DNA of 39,862 nt from NCBI GenBank assembly GCA_012031415.1, contig JAAUTN010000020.1:1-39862 (forward strand), in the 5' to 3' direction. Shown piece by piece: positions 8,823-17,902 of the stretch. The first letter of the stretch is position 1. Each line of letters begins with the position of its first letter. The position numbers and the translations under genes were made by a program. The DNA comes from Leptolyngbyaceae cyanobacterium SM1_4_3. Its GTDB lineage: Bacteria; Cyanobacteriota; Cyanobacteriia; Elainellales; Elainellaceae. The notes under the pieces were generated by a model that was not told the DNA's origin, did no database searches, and saw only the letters and a list, made by a program, of their open reading frames with translations.

Positions 8823-9251
8823 CTATGCCCCTTCCTCAACCTTTAGAATAACTGGAATCTCCAGGGAACTTGTTGAGGTAAGGCGATCGCCTCCCTCCAG
8901 TTGCACCAACTCGGACACCCGTTCTGCTCCTATCTGTTGCAGGACTTCTAACATATCTGCTGCTTGATTGAGCAGCTTCGATACATCTACCTCTGCATAA
9001 GCGGGCTGATAGTATCGCAGTCGATTGATTCCTTCTCCTAGCAAAATGACTGCGCCCCGCCAGTTGTGATTGCCCAAATGGTGCAGCGCCACAGCAATCT
9101 GTAGCACTCCCTGATAGAAGCGCTTTTCTGGCTCGGCAGCATCCATCCACAGCGCTTCTAGTGTGTCATGGCAGTCATAAAACCGCCGCTGGTTAAACTG
9201 CTCTACGCCCAGCCAAAATTCCTGTGGAATCTGCTCCATGATTTCATTCAC
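8823..9251 (-). CDS. DUF309 family protein
   Basis: A 142-aa protein. The DUF309 core is clear: FNQRRFYDCHDTLEALW (about residues 18-34), EKRFYQGVLQIAVALHHL and NWRGAVILLGEGINRL. The family is a small helical fold widespread in cyanobacteria and plastids, with no settled function. The invariant His in YDCHDTLE and the Arg/Tyr residues are present. A 240-bp gap separates it from lptA, so it is probably transcribed alone. Confidence 0.85.
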   Translation of the reverse strand: MNEIMEQIPQEFWLGVEQFNQRRFYDCHDTLEALWMDAAEPEKRFYQGVLQIAVALHHLGNHNWRGAVILLGEGINRLRYYQPAYAEVDVSKLLNQAADMLEVLQQIGAERVSELVQLEGGDRLTSTSSLEIPVILKVEEGA

Positions 9252-9336
9252 TTTTTGATTTCGTCCACGTTTTGAATAGATTTGCGAACCAGGTTTTCTA
9301 TTACGCAGTTTTCACTTGCATAAGACACAAATCCCT

Positions 9337-9386
9337 GTAGGGGCGAACGACCGTGCCCCTACCCAAGCATTGCTGATCGCACGGTC
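9337..9386. repeat. Dispersed GTAGGGGC inverted repeat with an alternative pairing
   Basis: GTAGGGGC (9337-9344) pairs with GCCCCTAC (9355-9362). GACCGTGC (9349-9356), which overlaps the second arm, can instead pair with GCACGGTC (9379-9386), so the two hairpins exclude each other. The GTAGGGGCG core also starts the inverted repeat at 38,635. This sequence type is a common interspersed palindrome in cyanobacterial intergenic DNA. Confidence 0.6.
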
Positions 9387-9405
9387 ATTTTTTTCTGGAA
9401 ATCTT

Positions 9406-10602
9406 CTAATATCGCGGTAAAGGTGCCTGAAGCTGAATCTGCAAGTCTTTTTCTGGCTGAACTACAAAGCCAGGATAATTGGAGAAACCGGGATGGCTAG
9501 AGTCTGAGGATTTCTCTATCGGCGGTTTTTCAGGCTGCAATTCACTGGAACTCTTTCGTTGCCACAGGAGCCAACGGCTGCCCTGGGGTAAGTCGCTAAG
9601 ACGGTCAGGGTTTTGGCTGAGCCAGACCAGAGGTAGTAGAGGGATGCGATCGCCCCCTTCCTCTTCTCCCGCATACGTTTCTGCTAGCGCTTCTAGCACC
9701 GCTTGACCGCCGCGCAGCAGCCCCGTTTGGGCAGTCCAGAGACTAACCTGAAGCTGGCGTTGAACGGCGTAGAAATACAGCGAAGCTGCTGCAATTACCG
9801 CTTGCTCAAAGTCTTCCAGGTTCCAGGCGATCGCACTATCCAAGCCAATCACAACTTCCTGCCCACCCGTAAACACTTCTAGCTCTCGCACCCTTAACTC
9901 TCCATAGCGGGCACTGGTGCGCCAGTGAACCAGCCGAATTGGGTCTCCCCAACGATAGGGGCGCAGCGTCCGCGTCACTCCCTCGGTTGCCCCCAGAGCG
10001 CGATAGTTATTTTGCACCTGGTTATTCACATCCTTTCCCATTTCGTCTACCAGAGGGCATCGGCTTAGCGGCAGAACGGTGGGGTAAACGATGGCGATCG
10101 CTCTAGCTGTTCGACTCTGCCGACTCCAAAATAGCCCCAACGGTGCCGCTGTTCTCAAATTTACCGTGTGCCATCGATACACCCCCCGCCGCTGAGTTGG
10201 CTGCTGATAAACCCAGCGCTGCACTCCCTCTGCTGGAATTAGCTCCAATGCTTGCTTTATTGGCTTGCTCAAAACATAGGGCAGAAGGTCTTGAACCTCA
10301 ATCAGCGTTTTGGGACGAAGGGTTGGGTTATGTAATTCCAGTTCAATGGTTAACGGCTCACCAGAGCTAACGGGCTGAATCGGCTGTCGGACAACCCGAA
10401 TCTGGCGTAGCGATCGCCTGGGGAGAATAGTGGCGATCGCTAACAGCGCAAAAATCACCCCGCTAATTACGTACAGCCATCCCGCCATCGTGTTTGTCGC
10501 AGCCGCAAAGAAAAACAGCGACAGCCCCGCCAATAGCCAACCGCTAAAGGCAGGCTTAACCCAGCGTGTCTCTAGCCAATGATTAATCTGCTGATGTTGC
10601 AT
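9406..10602 (-). CDS. DUF58 domain protein with two membrane segments
   Basis: A 398-aa protein. Two hydrophobic segments lie near residues 20-55 (GWLLAGLSLFFFAAA and WLYVISGVIFALLAIAT). A beta-rich region follows, and then the DUF58 signature PYRWGDPIRLVHWRTSARYG with RELE (about residues 215-240). The family has a von Willebrand factor A-like fold and is often encoded beside MoxR ATPases, but no MoxR gene is visible here. The C-terminal 60 residues are low-complexity and probably disordered. Function unknown; membrane protein assembly or cell-envelope roles have been proposed for the family. Confidence 0.85.
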   Translation of the reverse strand: MQHQQINHWLETRWVKPAFSGWLLAGLSLFFFAAATNTMAGWLYVISGVIFALLAIATILPRRSLRQIRVVRQPIQPVSSGEPLTIELELHNPTLRPKTLIEVQDLLPYVLSKPIKQALELIPAEGVQRWVYQQPTQRRGVYRWHTVNLRTAAPLGLFWSRQSRTARAIAIVYPTVLPLSRCPLVDEMGKDVNNQVQNNYRALGATEGVTRTLRPYRWGDPIRLVHWRTSARYGELRVRELEVFTGGQEVVIGLDSAIAWNLEDFEQAVIAAASLYFYAVQRQLQVSLWTAQTGLLRGGQAVLEALAETYAGEEEGGDRIPLLPLVWLSQNPDRLSDLPQGSRWLLWQRKSSSELQPEKPPIEKSSDSSHPGFSNYPGFVVQPEKDLQIQLQAPLPRY

Positions 10603-10745
10603 AGGAAGTTTGCGGATGAGGATCAGGAATATAGGAATTGAGAATTAGAAATTAAAGGATTAGGGCTAAAGGCTAGGCTGCAATCCTTCCCCTCAATCTG
10701 AGTAAGCAGGCTATAATTTTTGCGGAAGCGTAACATAACTTGCAC

Positions 10746-11075
10746 ATGAGTAATCCCCTGGTTCATGCGTTTTTTGTAGGCAGAGCTTTTGCGGAGGCAC
10801 TCGGTGAGCAGCTTGAGAACGCTGTAACTGATACCCTCAGCGAACTTGGTAAATTTGATGCTGAGCAACGCGAACGTTTACGACAGTTTACAGAACAGGT
10901 CGTCGAGCGGGCCAATCGTGAAGAAGAGTCTGCGATGCAAGGACGGACAACGACCGCACTGGTGCGTCGTGGCTCTCAGCCCGAAGACTTGCAGGCTACG
11001 ATTGACGAACTTCGAGCAGAGGTTGCCCAACTTCGGGCAGAGCTACAGCGCTACCGCAGTCGTTCGTCTGGATAG
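10746..11075 (+). CDS. Small conserved cyanobacterial protein, PG18-like (DUF6825 type)
   Basis: A 109-aa protein beginning MSNPLVHAFFVGRAFAEAL. The hydrophobic start is followed by helices EQLENAVTDTLSELGKFDAEQRERL and a C-terminal coiled coil (LQATIDELRAEVAQLRAELQRY). The ATG at 10,746 is preferred over an upstream TTG at 10,740. From memory, this family is conserved from cyanobacteria to plants, where the plastoglobule protein PG18 affects thylakoid complexes; that link is not proven here. It is 105 bp upstream of an ABC1 kinase, another plastoglobule-type family. Confidence 0.7.
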   Translation: MSNPLVHAFFVGRAFAEALGEQLENAVTDTLSELGKFDAEQRERLRQFTEQVVERANREEESAMQGRTTTALVRRGSQPEDLQATIDELRAEVAQLRAELQRYRSRSSG

Positions 11076-11180
11076 CCCAATAGCTCTCTTCACCGCACCT
11101 CTTTTAAGATTTCAAAAGCTATCTCCTGATAGGCTCCTAATAATTTAAATCATTTTCCTGAAGTTTCTTTAAGCACTTGA

Positions 11181-13001
11181 GTGTCTCTCCCTCCTGATGA
11201 TCCCATTCAATCTGCACGGAACGCGAGGCAAGTAATGTCAGCGCTCCCTTCTCATGCTGAATCAGAGTCGAGCGATGCACTAGCTAGCTCAGAGCAAAAT
11301 CTATCGGCTCGCGACCGGGGTAAGCCCAACTCCGGAAAAGCCTATCGCTGGAGCCGCAAGAACTATTCTCGCCAGCGACGCTTTATCGACATCTGGGCAT
11401 TTGTGCTGAAGCTTTTAGCCGCACAGTGGCTCTATAAAAAATCGTGGAGCTATCGGGGTGGAGCAACCGAAGAAAACAAAGCCCAACGCCGTCGAAGGTT
11501 AGCAGTCTGGATCAGAGAAACATTTCTGGATCTGGGTCCTACGTTCATCAAGCTGGGGCAACTCTTTTCTACTCGCGCCGATTTGTTTCCAGTTGAATAT
11601 GTTGAGGAGCTATCTAAGCTTCAAGACCGAGTTCCTGCTTTTAGCTATGAGCAGGTTGAAGCGATCATCCAGGAAGATTTTGATAAAGCGATCCCAGAGC
11701 TTTACCGTAGTTTTGATCCGATTCCTCTAGCTGCCGCTAGCTTGGGACAGGTTCATCGTGCCCAACTTCACTCTGGTGAAGAAGTTGCGGTGAAGGTACA
11801 GCGCCCAGGGCTAAAGAAATTATTTGAAATTGACCTGCGAATTCTCAGGGGAATTGCTCGCTATTTTCAAAATCACCCTAATTGGGGTCGTGGTCGCGAC
11901 TGGATGGGGATCTACGAAGAATGCTGCCGCATTCTATGGGAGGAGATCGACTATCTAAACGAGGGACGCAACGCAGATACATTCCGCCGCAACTTTCGAG
12001 GTGAAAACTGGGTAAAAGTTCCCCGAATTTACTGGCGCTATACCTCCCCTAGAGCGCTAACACTGGAGTACGTTCCTGGCATCAAAATCAGTCACTACGA
12101 AGCGTTGGAGGCGGCAGGATTAGATCGAAAGCTTTTGGCTCAACTGGGTGCCAAGGCCTACTTGCATCAACTGCTGAATGACGGTTTTTTTCACGCAGAC
12201 CCTCATCCTGGAAATATTGCCGTTAGCCCGGAAGGATCGCTGATTTTTTACGATTTTGGCATGATGGGGCAGGTTCAACCCGTCACTCGTGAAAAACTGC
12301 TGCAAACTTTCTTTGGCATTGCTCAAAAGGATGCCGATCGCGTGGTGGCTTCGCTGATTGACCTGGGTGCATTGGCCCCAGCAGAAGACATGGGGCCTGT
12401 GCGGCGATCGATTCAGTATATGCTGGATCACTTTATGGATCAGCCCTTTGAGGCTCAGTCTGTCAGCGCTATCAGTGATGACCTTTACGAAATTGCCTAC
12501 GATCAACCCTTTCGCTTTCCAGCAACCTTTACTTTCGTGATGCGGGCGTTTTCGACCCTGGAAGGGGTAGGGAAGGGCTTAGATCCAGAATTTAACTTTA
12601 TGGAGGTTGCAAGACCCTTTGCAATGCAGATTATGACAAACGGACATTCTTCTGAGTCAAATGGCTTGTTCAGCGAATTGGGTCGTCAAGCTGCCCAAGT
12701 AAGCAGTACCGCATTCGGGCTGCCTCGCCGGATTGAGGACACTATTGAGAAGCTAGAGCGAGGAGATCTACGCATTCGAGTGCGATCGACGGAAACTGAG
12801 CGCGCCTTGCGTCGTCTCAGCGGCGTTAACATGGGGACTAACTATACTTTACTGATCGGGGCCTTCACGTTGTCGGCTACGATTCTATTAGTAAACCAGT
12901 ACGTTTGGTTGGCGGCCCTGTCAGCGATCGCAGCGGCGGTTGTGGCGGTGGCTTTAGTTCGACTTTTGATGAAGCTCGACCGACTTGAGCGTATGCTTTA
13001 G
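11181..13001 (+). CDS. ABC1/UbiB (AarF) atypical kinase
   Basis: A 606-aa protein starting at GTG. After a disordered 55-residue lead comes the family-specific KxGQ motif in [12 protein letters not shown] (K124-Q127). The Ala-rich loop SLGQVHRAQ, the catalytic Lys in VAVKVQRPG, the catalytic loop [12 protein letters not shown] and the DFG motif FYDFGMMG follow. Two C-terminal membrane segments (about 545-595) anchor it. ABC1 kinases act in isoprenoid-quinone and thylakoid lipid metabolism; the substrate here is unknown. The PphA-like phosphatase starts 35 bp downstream, so they are probably co-transcribed. From memory, the same order is found in Synechocystis (sll1770-sll1771). Confidence 0.93.
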   Translation: MSLPPDDPIQSARNARQVMSALPSHAESESSDALASSEQNLSARDRGKPNSGKAYRWSRKNYSRQRRFIDIWAFVLKLLAAQWLYKKSWSYRGGATEENKAQRRRRLAVWIRETFLDLGPTFIKLGQLFSTRADLFPVEYVEELSKLQDRVPAFSYEQVEAIIQEDFDKAIPELYRSFDPIPLAAASLGQVHRAQLHSGEEVAVKVQRPGLKKLFEIDLRILRGIARYFQNHPNWGRGRDWMGIYEECCRILWEEIDYLNEGRNADTFRRNFRGENWVKVPRIYWRYTSPRALTLEYVPGIKISHYEALEAAGLDRKLLAQLGAKAYLHQLLNDGFFHADPHPGNIAVSPEGSLIFYDFGMMGQVQPVTREKLLQTFFGIAQKDADRVVASLIDLGALAPAEDMGPVRRSIQYMLDHFMDQPFEAQSVSAISDDLYEIAYDQPFRFPATFTFVMRAFSTLEGVGKGLDPEFNFMEVARPFAMQIMTNGHSSESNGLFSELGRQAAQVSSTAFGLPRRIEDTIEKLERGDLRIRVRSTETERALRRLSGVNMGTNYTLLIGAFTLSATILLVNQYVWLAALSAIAAAVVAVALVRLLMKLDRLERML

Positions 13002-13036
13002 GATCTAGATTCGCTTTCGATGCAAGCAGCCATTCT

Positions 13037-13780
13037 ATGAAACGCCTCTTCACGGGTCTTACTGACCCTGGATTGATCCGATCCGTGAACCAGGATGCCT
13101 TTTACAACGACCCGGACGGGCGTTTTTTTATCGTGGCAGATGGCATGGGCGGTCATGCAGGCGGTCAAGAGGCTAGCCGAATTGCAACCCGCGCAATTCA
13201 AATGCACCTGAATAAGTATTGGGCTTCGCCTGAGCAGTCTAAGACGCTGCTGGAGGCGGCGTTTTTGGAAGCAAATCGGGCAATTCTAGAGGATCAGACG
13301 GCTCACCCAGAACGCTCTGATATGGGCACAACCGCTGTAGTAGTGATTTTCCGGGAAGAGCAGCCTTACTGCGCTCACATCGGAGATTCGCGGCTTTATC
13401 GCCTGCGGGGAGCGAAACTGGAGCAGATTACGGAAGATCATACCTGGGTGGCTCGTGCCATGAAGGTAGGAGACTTAACTCCTGACCAGGCACGAATTCA
13501 TCCCTGGAGACATATTTTGTCTAAATGTCTGGGGCGGGAAGATCTACGCCAGGTGGATGTGCAGTCGTTTGATTTGTTGCCCAGCGATCGCCTCCTACTG
13601 TGCAGCGACGGCTTAACCGAAGAGCTACCCGATCACCTCATTGCCTCCCATCTGAAATCAGTTCGGGCTTGCGAGAAGGCGGCTTCTGCCCTTGTGAAAG
13701 CTGCCAAAGAAAAGGGTGGACGAGACAATATCACCGTTGTGATTGTAGGTAGCGATAGCTCTGCTCGAACGGAAGAGTAG
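13037..13780 (+). CDS. pphA: PP2C-family phosphatase, PphA-like (PII phosphatase)
   Basis: A 247-aa PPM/PP2C phosphatase. The metal-binding motifs are complete: NQDAFY (18-23), [11 protein letters not shown] (D35), [27 protein letters not shown] and GGRDNITVV. The length and the pattern [14 protein letters not shown] match PphA of Synechocystis and Thermosynechococcus, which dephosphorylates the nitrogen regulator PII. It lacks membrane segments, so it should be cytoplasmic. It lies just after the ABC1 kinase and upstream of nblA. The orthology rests on remembered sequence and gene order, so a different phospho-substrate remains possible. Confidence 0.87.
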   Translation: MKRLFTGLTDPGLIRSVNQDAFYNDPDGRFFIVADGMGGHAGGQEASRIATRAIQMHLNKYWASPEQSKTLLEAAFLEANRAILEDQTAHPERSDMGTTAVVVIFREEQPYCAHIGDSRLYRLRGAKLEQITEDHTWVARAMKVGDLTPDQARIHPWRHILSKCLGREDLRQVDVQSFDLLPSDRLLLCSDGLTEELPDHLIASHLKSVRACEKAASALVKAAKEKGGRDNITVVIVGSDSSARTEE

Positions 13781-13962
13781 CGATCGCTAAGGCAAACTTC
13801 AACAGTGTTAGCCTAGATTCAGGTTTCGTTTGTCGTGAACTTTTTTACAAATTGTAACTTGTTAGAAATACCTATAACCTATGAGCAGAGAAGCTTTTGC
13901 AGATCCCCATCTTCTGGGCTATGCAATTTTTGGGCAAAAGTACCCCTCCGGGGATAGGCAAT

Positions 13963-13992
13963 TTGTCAAACGATTGTTATCTTTTGTAATAT
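13963..13992 (+). promoter_or_regulatory. Candidate sigma-70-type promoter for nblA
   Basis: TTGTCA (13,963-13,968) and TAATAT (13,987-13,992) are separated by 18 bases, which would place a start near 13,999 and give nblA a leader of about 128 nt. The gap 13,781-14,126 otherwise shows no gene. I looked for the NtcA consensus GTA-N8-TAC there and found no exact match. Confidence 0.4.
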
Positions 13993-14126
13993 AAAGCGAT
14001 CCTAAAGCTTGTTCATGGGAAACCTGAAGCGTAACAGCGATTGCCGAATAGATTTCGTGGAGCCTGCAATATCTGTCTAGATTTGCACACGCCGCGAATT
14101 CACTCACTACCCAAGAGGAGTCAATC

Positions 14127-14321
14127 ATGAACCAACCAATCGAACTTTCTCTGGAACAACAGTTCAGCCTTCGGTCGTTTGAGACTCAGGTTGAGCGAAT
14201 GAGCCGTGAACAAGCTCAGCATTTCCTGATTAAGCTGTATGAACAGATGATGTTGAGAGAGACAATGTACAAGCATTTCCTCAAGCATCAGTGGGGCATT
14301 GAGGCTGGACCTCAGTTCTAG
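14127..14321 (+). CDS. nblA: NblA phycobilisome degradation protein
   Basis: A 64-aa protein starting MNQPIELSLEQQFSLRSFE, with the helix-helix core MSREQAQHFLIKLYEQMMLRE and the C-terminal LKHQWGIE. These are diagnostic of NblA. NblA dimers bind phycobiliproteins and bring them to the Clp protease during nitrogen or sulfur starvation. AAGAGGAG (14,113-14,120) is a strong ribosome site 6 bases before the ATG. It follows pphA, whose product type acts on PII, so two nitrogen-response genes lie together, though with 346 bp and a promoter candidate between them. Confidence 0.97.
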   Translation: MNQPIELSLEQQFSLRSFETQVERMSREQAQHFLIKLYEQMMLRETMYKHFLKHQWGIEAGPQF

Positions 14322-14760
14322 AATCTGCCTTCGCCGCAGTGGGCGACCTCCCTCTCTTGCTAAGTTCCTGCTGGGAAAAGAGCTGGGGATGTTGGGGCGT
14401 CAACTCTTCACTTCTCTGAGAAATTCGTCTAGATGTTATAGGCAGCGGAACGCACATTTTATTTGCAGAATCGCTGATATTTGTTTGAGTCTGAGTTCGC
14501 TAGCCACTCCTGGTTGTTGCTTTATTTCTCCACAGTTAAGCTGCCAGGAATTTGAGCAGAATTTAAGTTGCAGTATTGTTTACTCTGATCAATAGGTTGA
14601 GTTAGTTAGGGGCTAGCTCTACACGGCTACTTGAATAGTGGCGATCGCCCCGCTCTATTTGCTGGATTATGGCTACAGCCATACAAGAGATTGCAGTAAG
14701 GATGTTAGGGTTAGGAAAAGATTACCGATAGTCCGCTAAGACCCTAACTAGATCTTATCC
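14322..14760. other. Intergenic, nblA to universal-stress gene
   Basis: No convincing gene. Just before the next gene, GTTAGGGT (14,704-14,711) and ACCCTAAC (14,741-14,748) form an 8-bp inverted repeat whose second arm ends 12 bases from the ATG at 14,761. It could mask translation initiation, as no clear ribosome site is seen. One HIP1 site is present near 14,642. Confidence 0.4.
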
Positions 14761-15642
14761 ATGTTTCAGCGCATCATCGTTTGCACAGACTTCTCAGATG
14801 GCGTTTATCGCCTAGCAAACTGCGTTCCCAGCCTTGCTGCTGGTGGTGCAAAACAGATCATTTTCTTACACGTTGTTTCCCTCTCAGACGAGCGAGAGAT
14901 TCCTCGACCCGATGAGAAGAAGATGCAGGCTGCACGCGATCGCCTTTCTGTAGCTTTAGAAAACGTGCCTGATGGCGTTGATGTCAGGGTCGTAGTCGAG
15001 TCAGGTAAGCCTTCTGACCACATTTTCAATGCGGCTAAAACGCACAACGCTGACCTGATCATTTTGGGAATGCCCAGCCGCAATCTGCTGGCTGAGAAGC
15101 TGTTTGGCAGTACGACCATGAATCTGTGTCAGCGGATGGCTATTCCGGTGATGACCCTACGCCCTCAGTTAGTTTCTACCTACACGGTGGAGGAGCTAAA
15201 TCTGCGTTGCCGTCACCTATTCCGCTACTTACTGTTGCCCTATGACGGCAGTGCGCCCTCTCAATATTTAGTTCAGCAGGTGAAGCAGTTTGCTCAACAG
15301 CCCGACAGTTCGCTGGAGTGCTGTATGCTGTTTTGGGTTGTTGACCCGTCGGGGCGCAGTGGCGCTGTCTTAAAGGAATCGCGGGCAAAAGAGGCAGAGT
15401 CCAAGCTGATAGAGGTCAAGGCAGACCTGGAAAAGCTGGGACTGCGAGTAGAAACTGAAGTTTGCCTGGGCGACCCGGTGCCAGAGGTGCTAAAGGCGGC
15501 TGAGGTCTATGACATTAGTGCGATCGCCACCTCTTCCGGCAGCCTGGGTAAGCTGATTGAGTGGTCAGTACCCAGCTTTACAGGCGAAATTTTACGCCGA
15601 AGCTGGCATCCAGTCATCTATTTTCCACCCACAAGAGGGTGA
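14761..15642 (+). CDS. Tandem universal stress protein (two UspA domains)
   Basis: A 293-aa protein with two Usp folds. The first (residues 1 to about 140) starts MFQRIIVCTDFSDGVYRLA and has DLIILGMPSRNLLAEKLFGS. The second (about 158-290) starts YLLLPYDGSAPSQYL and ends ISAIATSSGSLGKLIEW...HPVIYF. The first domain has an ATP-binding-like GMPSR...GST pattern; the second is more degenerate. Usp proteins respond to starvation and oxidative stress; the target is unknown. It converges with the kinase gene, with 15 bp between the stops. Confidence 0.88.
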   Translation: MFQRIIVCTDFSDGVYRLANCVPSLAAGGAKQIIFLHVVSLSDEREIPRPDEKKMQAARDRLSVALENVPDGVDVRVVVESGKPSDHIFNAAKTHNADLIILGMPSRNLLAEKLFGSTTMNLCQRMAIPVMTLRPQLVSTYTVEELNLRCRHLFRYLLLPYDGSAPSQYLVQQVKQFAQQPDSSLECCMLFWVVDPSGRSGAVLKESRAKEAESKLIEVKADLEKLGLRVETEVCLGDPVPEVLKAAEVYDISAIATSSGSLGKLIEWSVPSFTGEILRRSWHPVIYFPPTRG

Positions 15643-15657
15643 ACCAGCCTGCACTCC

Positions 15658-17199
15658 TCAGCCCGATAAATCGGTGTCTTCCTCAAAATAGAGTGATTCC
15701 AGCTTCATTAAAATCTTGGGCTTGATTTTTTCTAGCTCTGCTTTCAAGACGCTCTTGCTAATGTGAGCCTGAGAGATGGAACCCCGAGTCAACTGACCCA
15801 TCGTTGCCCAGTTGAGTAACAGTTGGCACTGGGGCGCAGCGATTGTTGAATTCAGAACATTGGCGCAGCGTTTCGGTTCTTCCCGGGCAAAAAATAGCAC
15901 CCGATACTCGCCTGATTCGCCCAACAGCCGAGTCATTTTTTGACCTTGAGGAGTTTTTAGGTCTAAATAACAAGGCAGCCAGCGAGGGCCATATTCGCGG
16001 TTGTAAAGAACGGTGAGCCACAACATCATTGGGTGGGGCGACTCTAGAAACAAAAACTGGTTGTAGCGAGTACATCTTTCCCGGTTTTGAATTTCCTTTT
16101 TGGGCAACATCACCCACAGCGTTGCTAGATGTCCTTTGCTGGTGCGAAGCGGATGGTGAAAAACAATTTCAGCGATCGGTTTATCGTCGGGCCAGGAGGC
16201 AAACCGACAGATTTCGATCACCGAAGGAGAATTAGAAATGCGCTCAGGTTTTCTGACGACTTCTTTTTCTTGCAGAATTTTGCGCCACTGTTTGCCCAGT
16301 TCTCGTCCATGCCCAAACCGTTGCTCTAAAGGCTCTAAGGCTCTGATAATTTCGGCTACGGTCTGGGGGCGATCGCTCGGTGACTTTGACAGACAACTCA
16401 TCACCAGGTTTTCTAACGCTTTAGGCGGCTTCATCTCAAGATTGACCGACTCAAACGTGCGGGGCTGCTGAAAGTGGTGGGTCTTATACCAACCGCCAAA
16501 GGTATGTGTATCGGCGTGCAGGGGCAGTTTGCCCGCCAGCATTTGGAACATCATCACGCCTAAACTGTAGATGTCTGAGCGTCCGTCTAGCTCACGCCCC
16601 TCCATTTGCTCAGGCGAAGAGTAAGCCAGGGTGCCCATAAAGCAATTAGTCTGGCCGCTGTCTGCCTGGAGCATTTTGGCAATGCCAAAGTCCAAAATTT
16701 TTGCCATTTCTCCCAGGCTGTCATCTTGAATCACCAGAATGTTGCTGGGCTTAATGTCTCGGTGAATCACGGGACAAAGCTCACCCTCAACCTGAATTCC
16801 CTGATGCGCTCGCTGTAGCCCCAAACAGACGTGGCGAACCAGGCTCAGGAAGCGGGGTAGGGAGAGCGGCTGATAGGCGATCAGGTCGCTCAGGCTTTCT
16901 CCGCGTAGATACTCCATCACGTAGAAAGGAATTTCGTCGTCATTCACACCGTAGTCGGTGACTCTAACAATGTGAATGCTTTTTTGCCCCAGCAGCGCAC
17001 AGGTCATCGCTTCACGTTCAAAGCGATCGCGCATTTTCTGGTTGAGCAACGTCTGTGAAAGAAACTTAATGGCAACAGGCACTCCTCCCAGCAGCACGTC
17101 CTTAGCGCCATAGACGCGCCCCATAGAACCCTGTCCTAGCATTTCTATGAGATGGTAGCGGTTTGCCAATGTACAGCCGATGTTTGAGTCTGTCATCAT
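15658..17199 (-). CDS. Serine/threonine protein kinase with unknown C-terminal domain
   Basis: A 513-aa protein. The Hanks-type kinase domain (about residues 14-290) has the Gly-rich loop LGQGSMGRVYGAKD, Lys in VPVAIKFLSQ, the catalytic loop HRDIKPSNILV, DFGIAKM, and the APE-like SPEQMEG. The next 220 residues (from VRKPERISNSPS) contain no domain I recognise and no membrane segment, so the kinase should be cytoplasmic. GGAG 8 bases before the first ATG supports the start. The next-codon ATG is an alternative. No phosphatase is adjacent except the PphA-like gene 2 kb away. Confidence 0.9.
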   Translation of the reverse strand: MMTDSNIGCTLANRYHLIEMLGQGSMGRVYGAKDVLLGGVPVAIKFLSQTLLNQKMRDRFEREAMTCALLGQKSIHIVRVTDYGVNDDEIPFYVMEYLRGESLSDLIAYQPLSLPRFLSLVRHVCLGLQRAHQGIQVEGELCPVIHRDIKPSNILVIQDDSLGEMAKILDFGIAKMLQADSGQTNCFMGTLAYSSPEQMEGRELDGRSDIYSLGVMMFQMLAGKLPLHADTHTFGGWYKTHHFQQPRTFESVNLEMKPPKALENLVMSCLSKSPSDRPQTVAEIIRALEPLEQRFGHGRELGKQWRKILQEKEVVRKPERISNSPSVIEICRFASWPDDKPIAEIVFHHPLRTSKGHLATLWVMLPKKEIQNRERCTRYNQFLFLESPHPMMLWLTVLYNREYGPRWLPCYLDLKTPQGQKMTRLLGESGEYRVLFFAREEPKRCANVLNSTIAAPQCQLLLNWATMGQLTRGSISQAHISKSVLKAELEKIKPKILMKLESLYFEEDTDLSG

Positions 17200-17902
17200 G
17201 GGGCGGACTCCTTACACCAGAACAAGGGCGAAACGTGACTGAACAGCCATTTTCGACATCTGCTGCATCATCTGCAACTGCAATAGCTGTATCAAACTGG
17301 GCGCGTTTGTAAAACTTACCAGAATCACTTGCTACCTCAAAAGCTGAGCAAAACGTTTAAGAAACAGTAAGAGAGAAAGTGAGATCGCCTGGTTGTTCAC
17401 CTCAGTTAATCAAGGTAACGACTTGAGCGAATCAGGATAATCGGGAGGACAATCGGCTGCACCCAGACAGAAGATTGGCTGAACCAACTAGAGAGAGGGC
17501 ATCAACGCTTCTTTAGACCCTGCATTAAACGTTTGACCAGCGCAGTAGTACAAGGCTTCAGGCAAAGATAGGGTAATAGCTAGCAAGTCGTAGCTTTGTG
17601 CAGAATGGTAGGGAAAGTTGACCAGTTTGGCGGTAAAACCCAAATTCATCAGCGCCTAGAGTTATTTTAGCGATTAGTACTACCTTATTATCTAGAGCGA
17701 TTGTGCGATTCACCCCTCCCAGTGAGGCAGATTCAACTTGGTCGTGCTGTCGTTTTATCTTGTCCTTCATTAACAGTGCCCAAATCTGTCCGAAAAGCCA
17801 CCGAGGTCAGGGTAAGAACTTTATGCTTGGTTTGCAAAGTATTGGGCAAGAATTGGGAAACCCCTGAATAGTTTTTGAATCAACTCGTCAATTCTTGGAA
17901 GG
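17200..17902. other. Intergenic region with one weak small ORF
   Basis: About 700 bp between the kinase start and the leftward ABC ATPase end. A minus-strand ORF at 17,488-17,649 (53 aa, starting MNLGFTAKLVNF, ending ALMPSL) has a protein-like composition but no good ribosome site. An overlapping 70-aa frame also exists, so both could be chance or a gene remnant. Nothing else is convincing. Confidence 0.3.
17488..17649 (-). CDS. Possible small hypothetical protein or gene remnant
   Basis: A 53-aa frame beginning MNLGFTAKLVNFPYHSA and ending in TAG. I do not recognise it. Its residue mix is ordinary for a soluble protein. The leader before the ATG has no clear purine-rich site, and an overlapping minus-strand frame (17,558-17,770) is also open, which lowers confidence. 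Confidence 0.18.
   Translation of the reverse strand: MNLGFTAKLVNFPYHSAQSYDLLAITLSLPEALYYCAGQTFNAGSKEALMPSL

Noticed and set aside
13781-14126. NtcA binding site for nblA
   Set aside because: No exact GTA-N8-TAC was found; a degenerate site cannot be excluded without a matrix search.
13919-14128. Minus-strand frame ahead of nblA
   Set aside because: It covers the nblA promoter and leader and has no supporting features.
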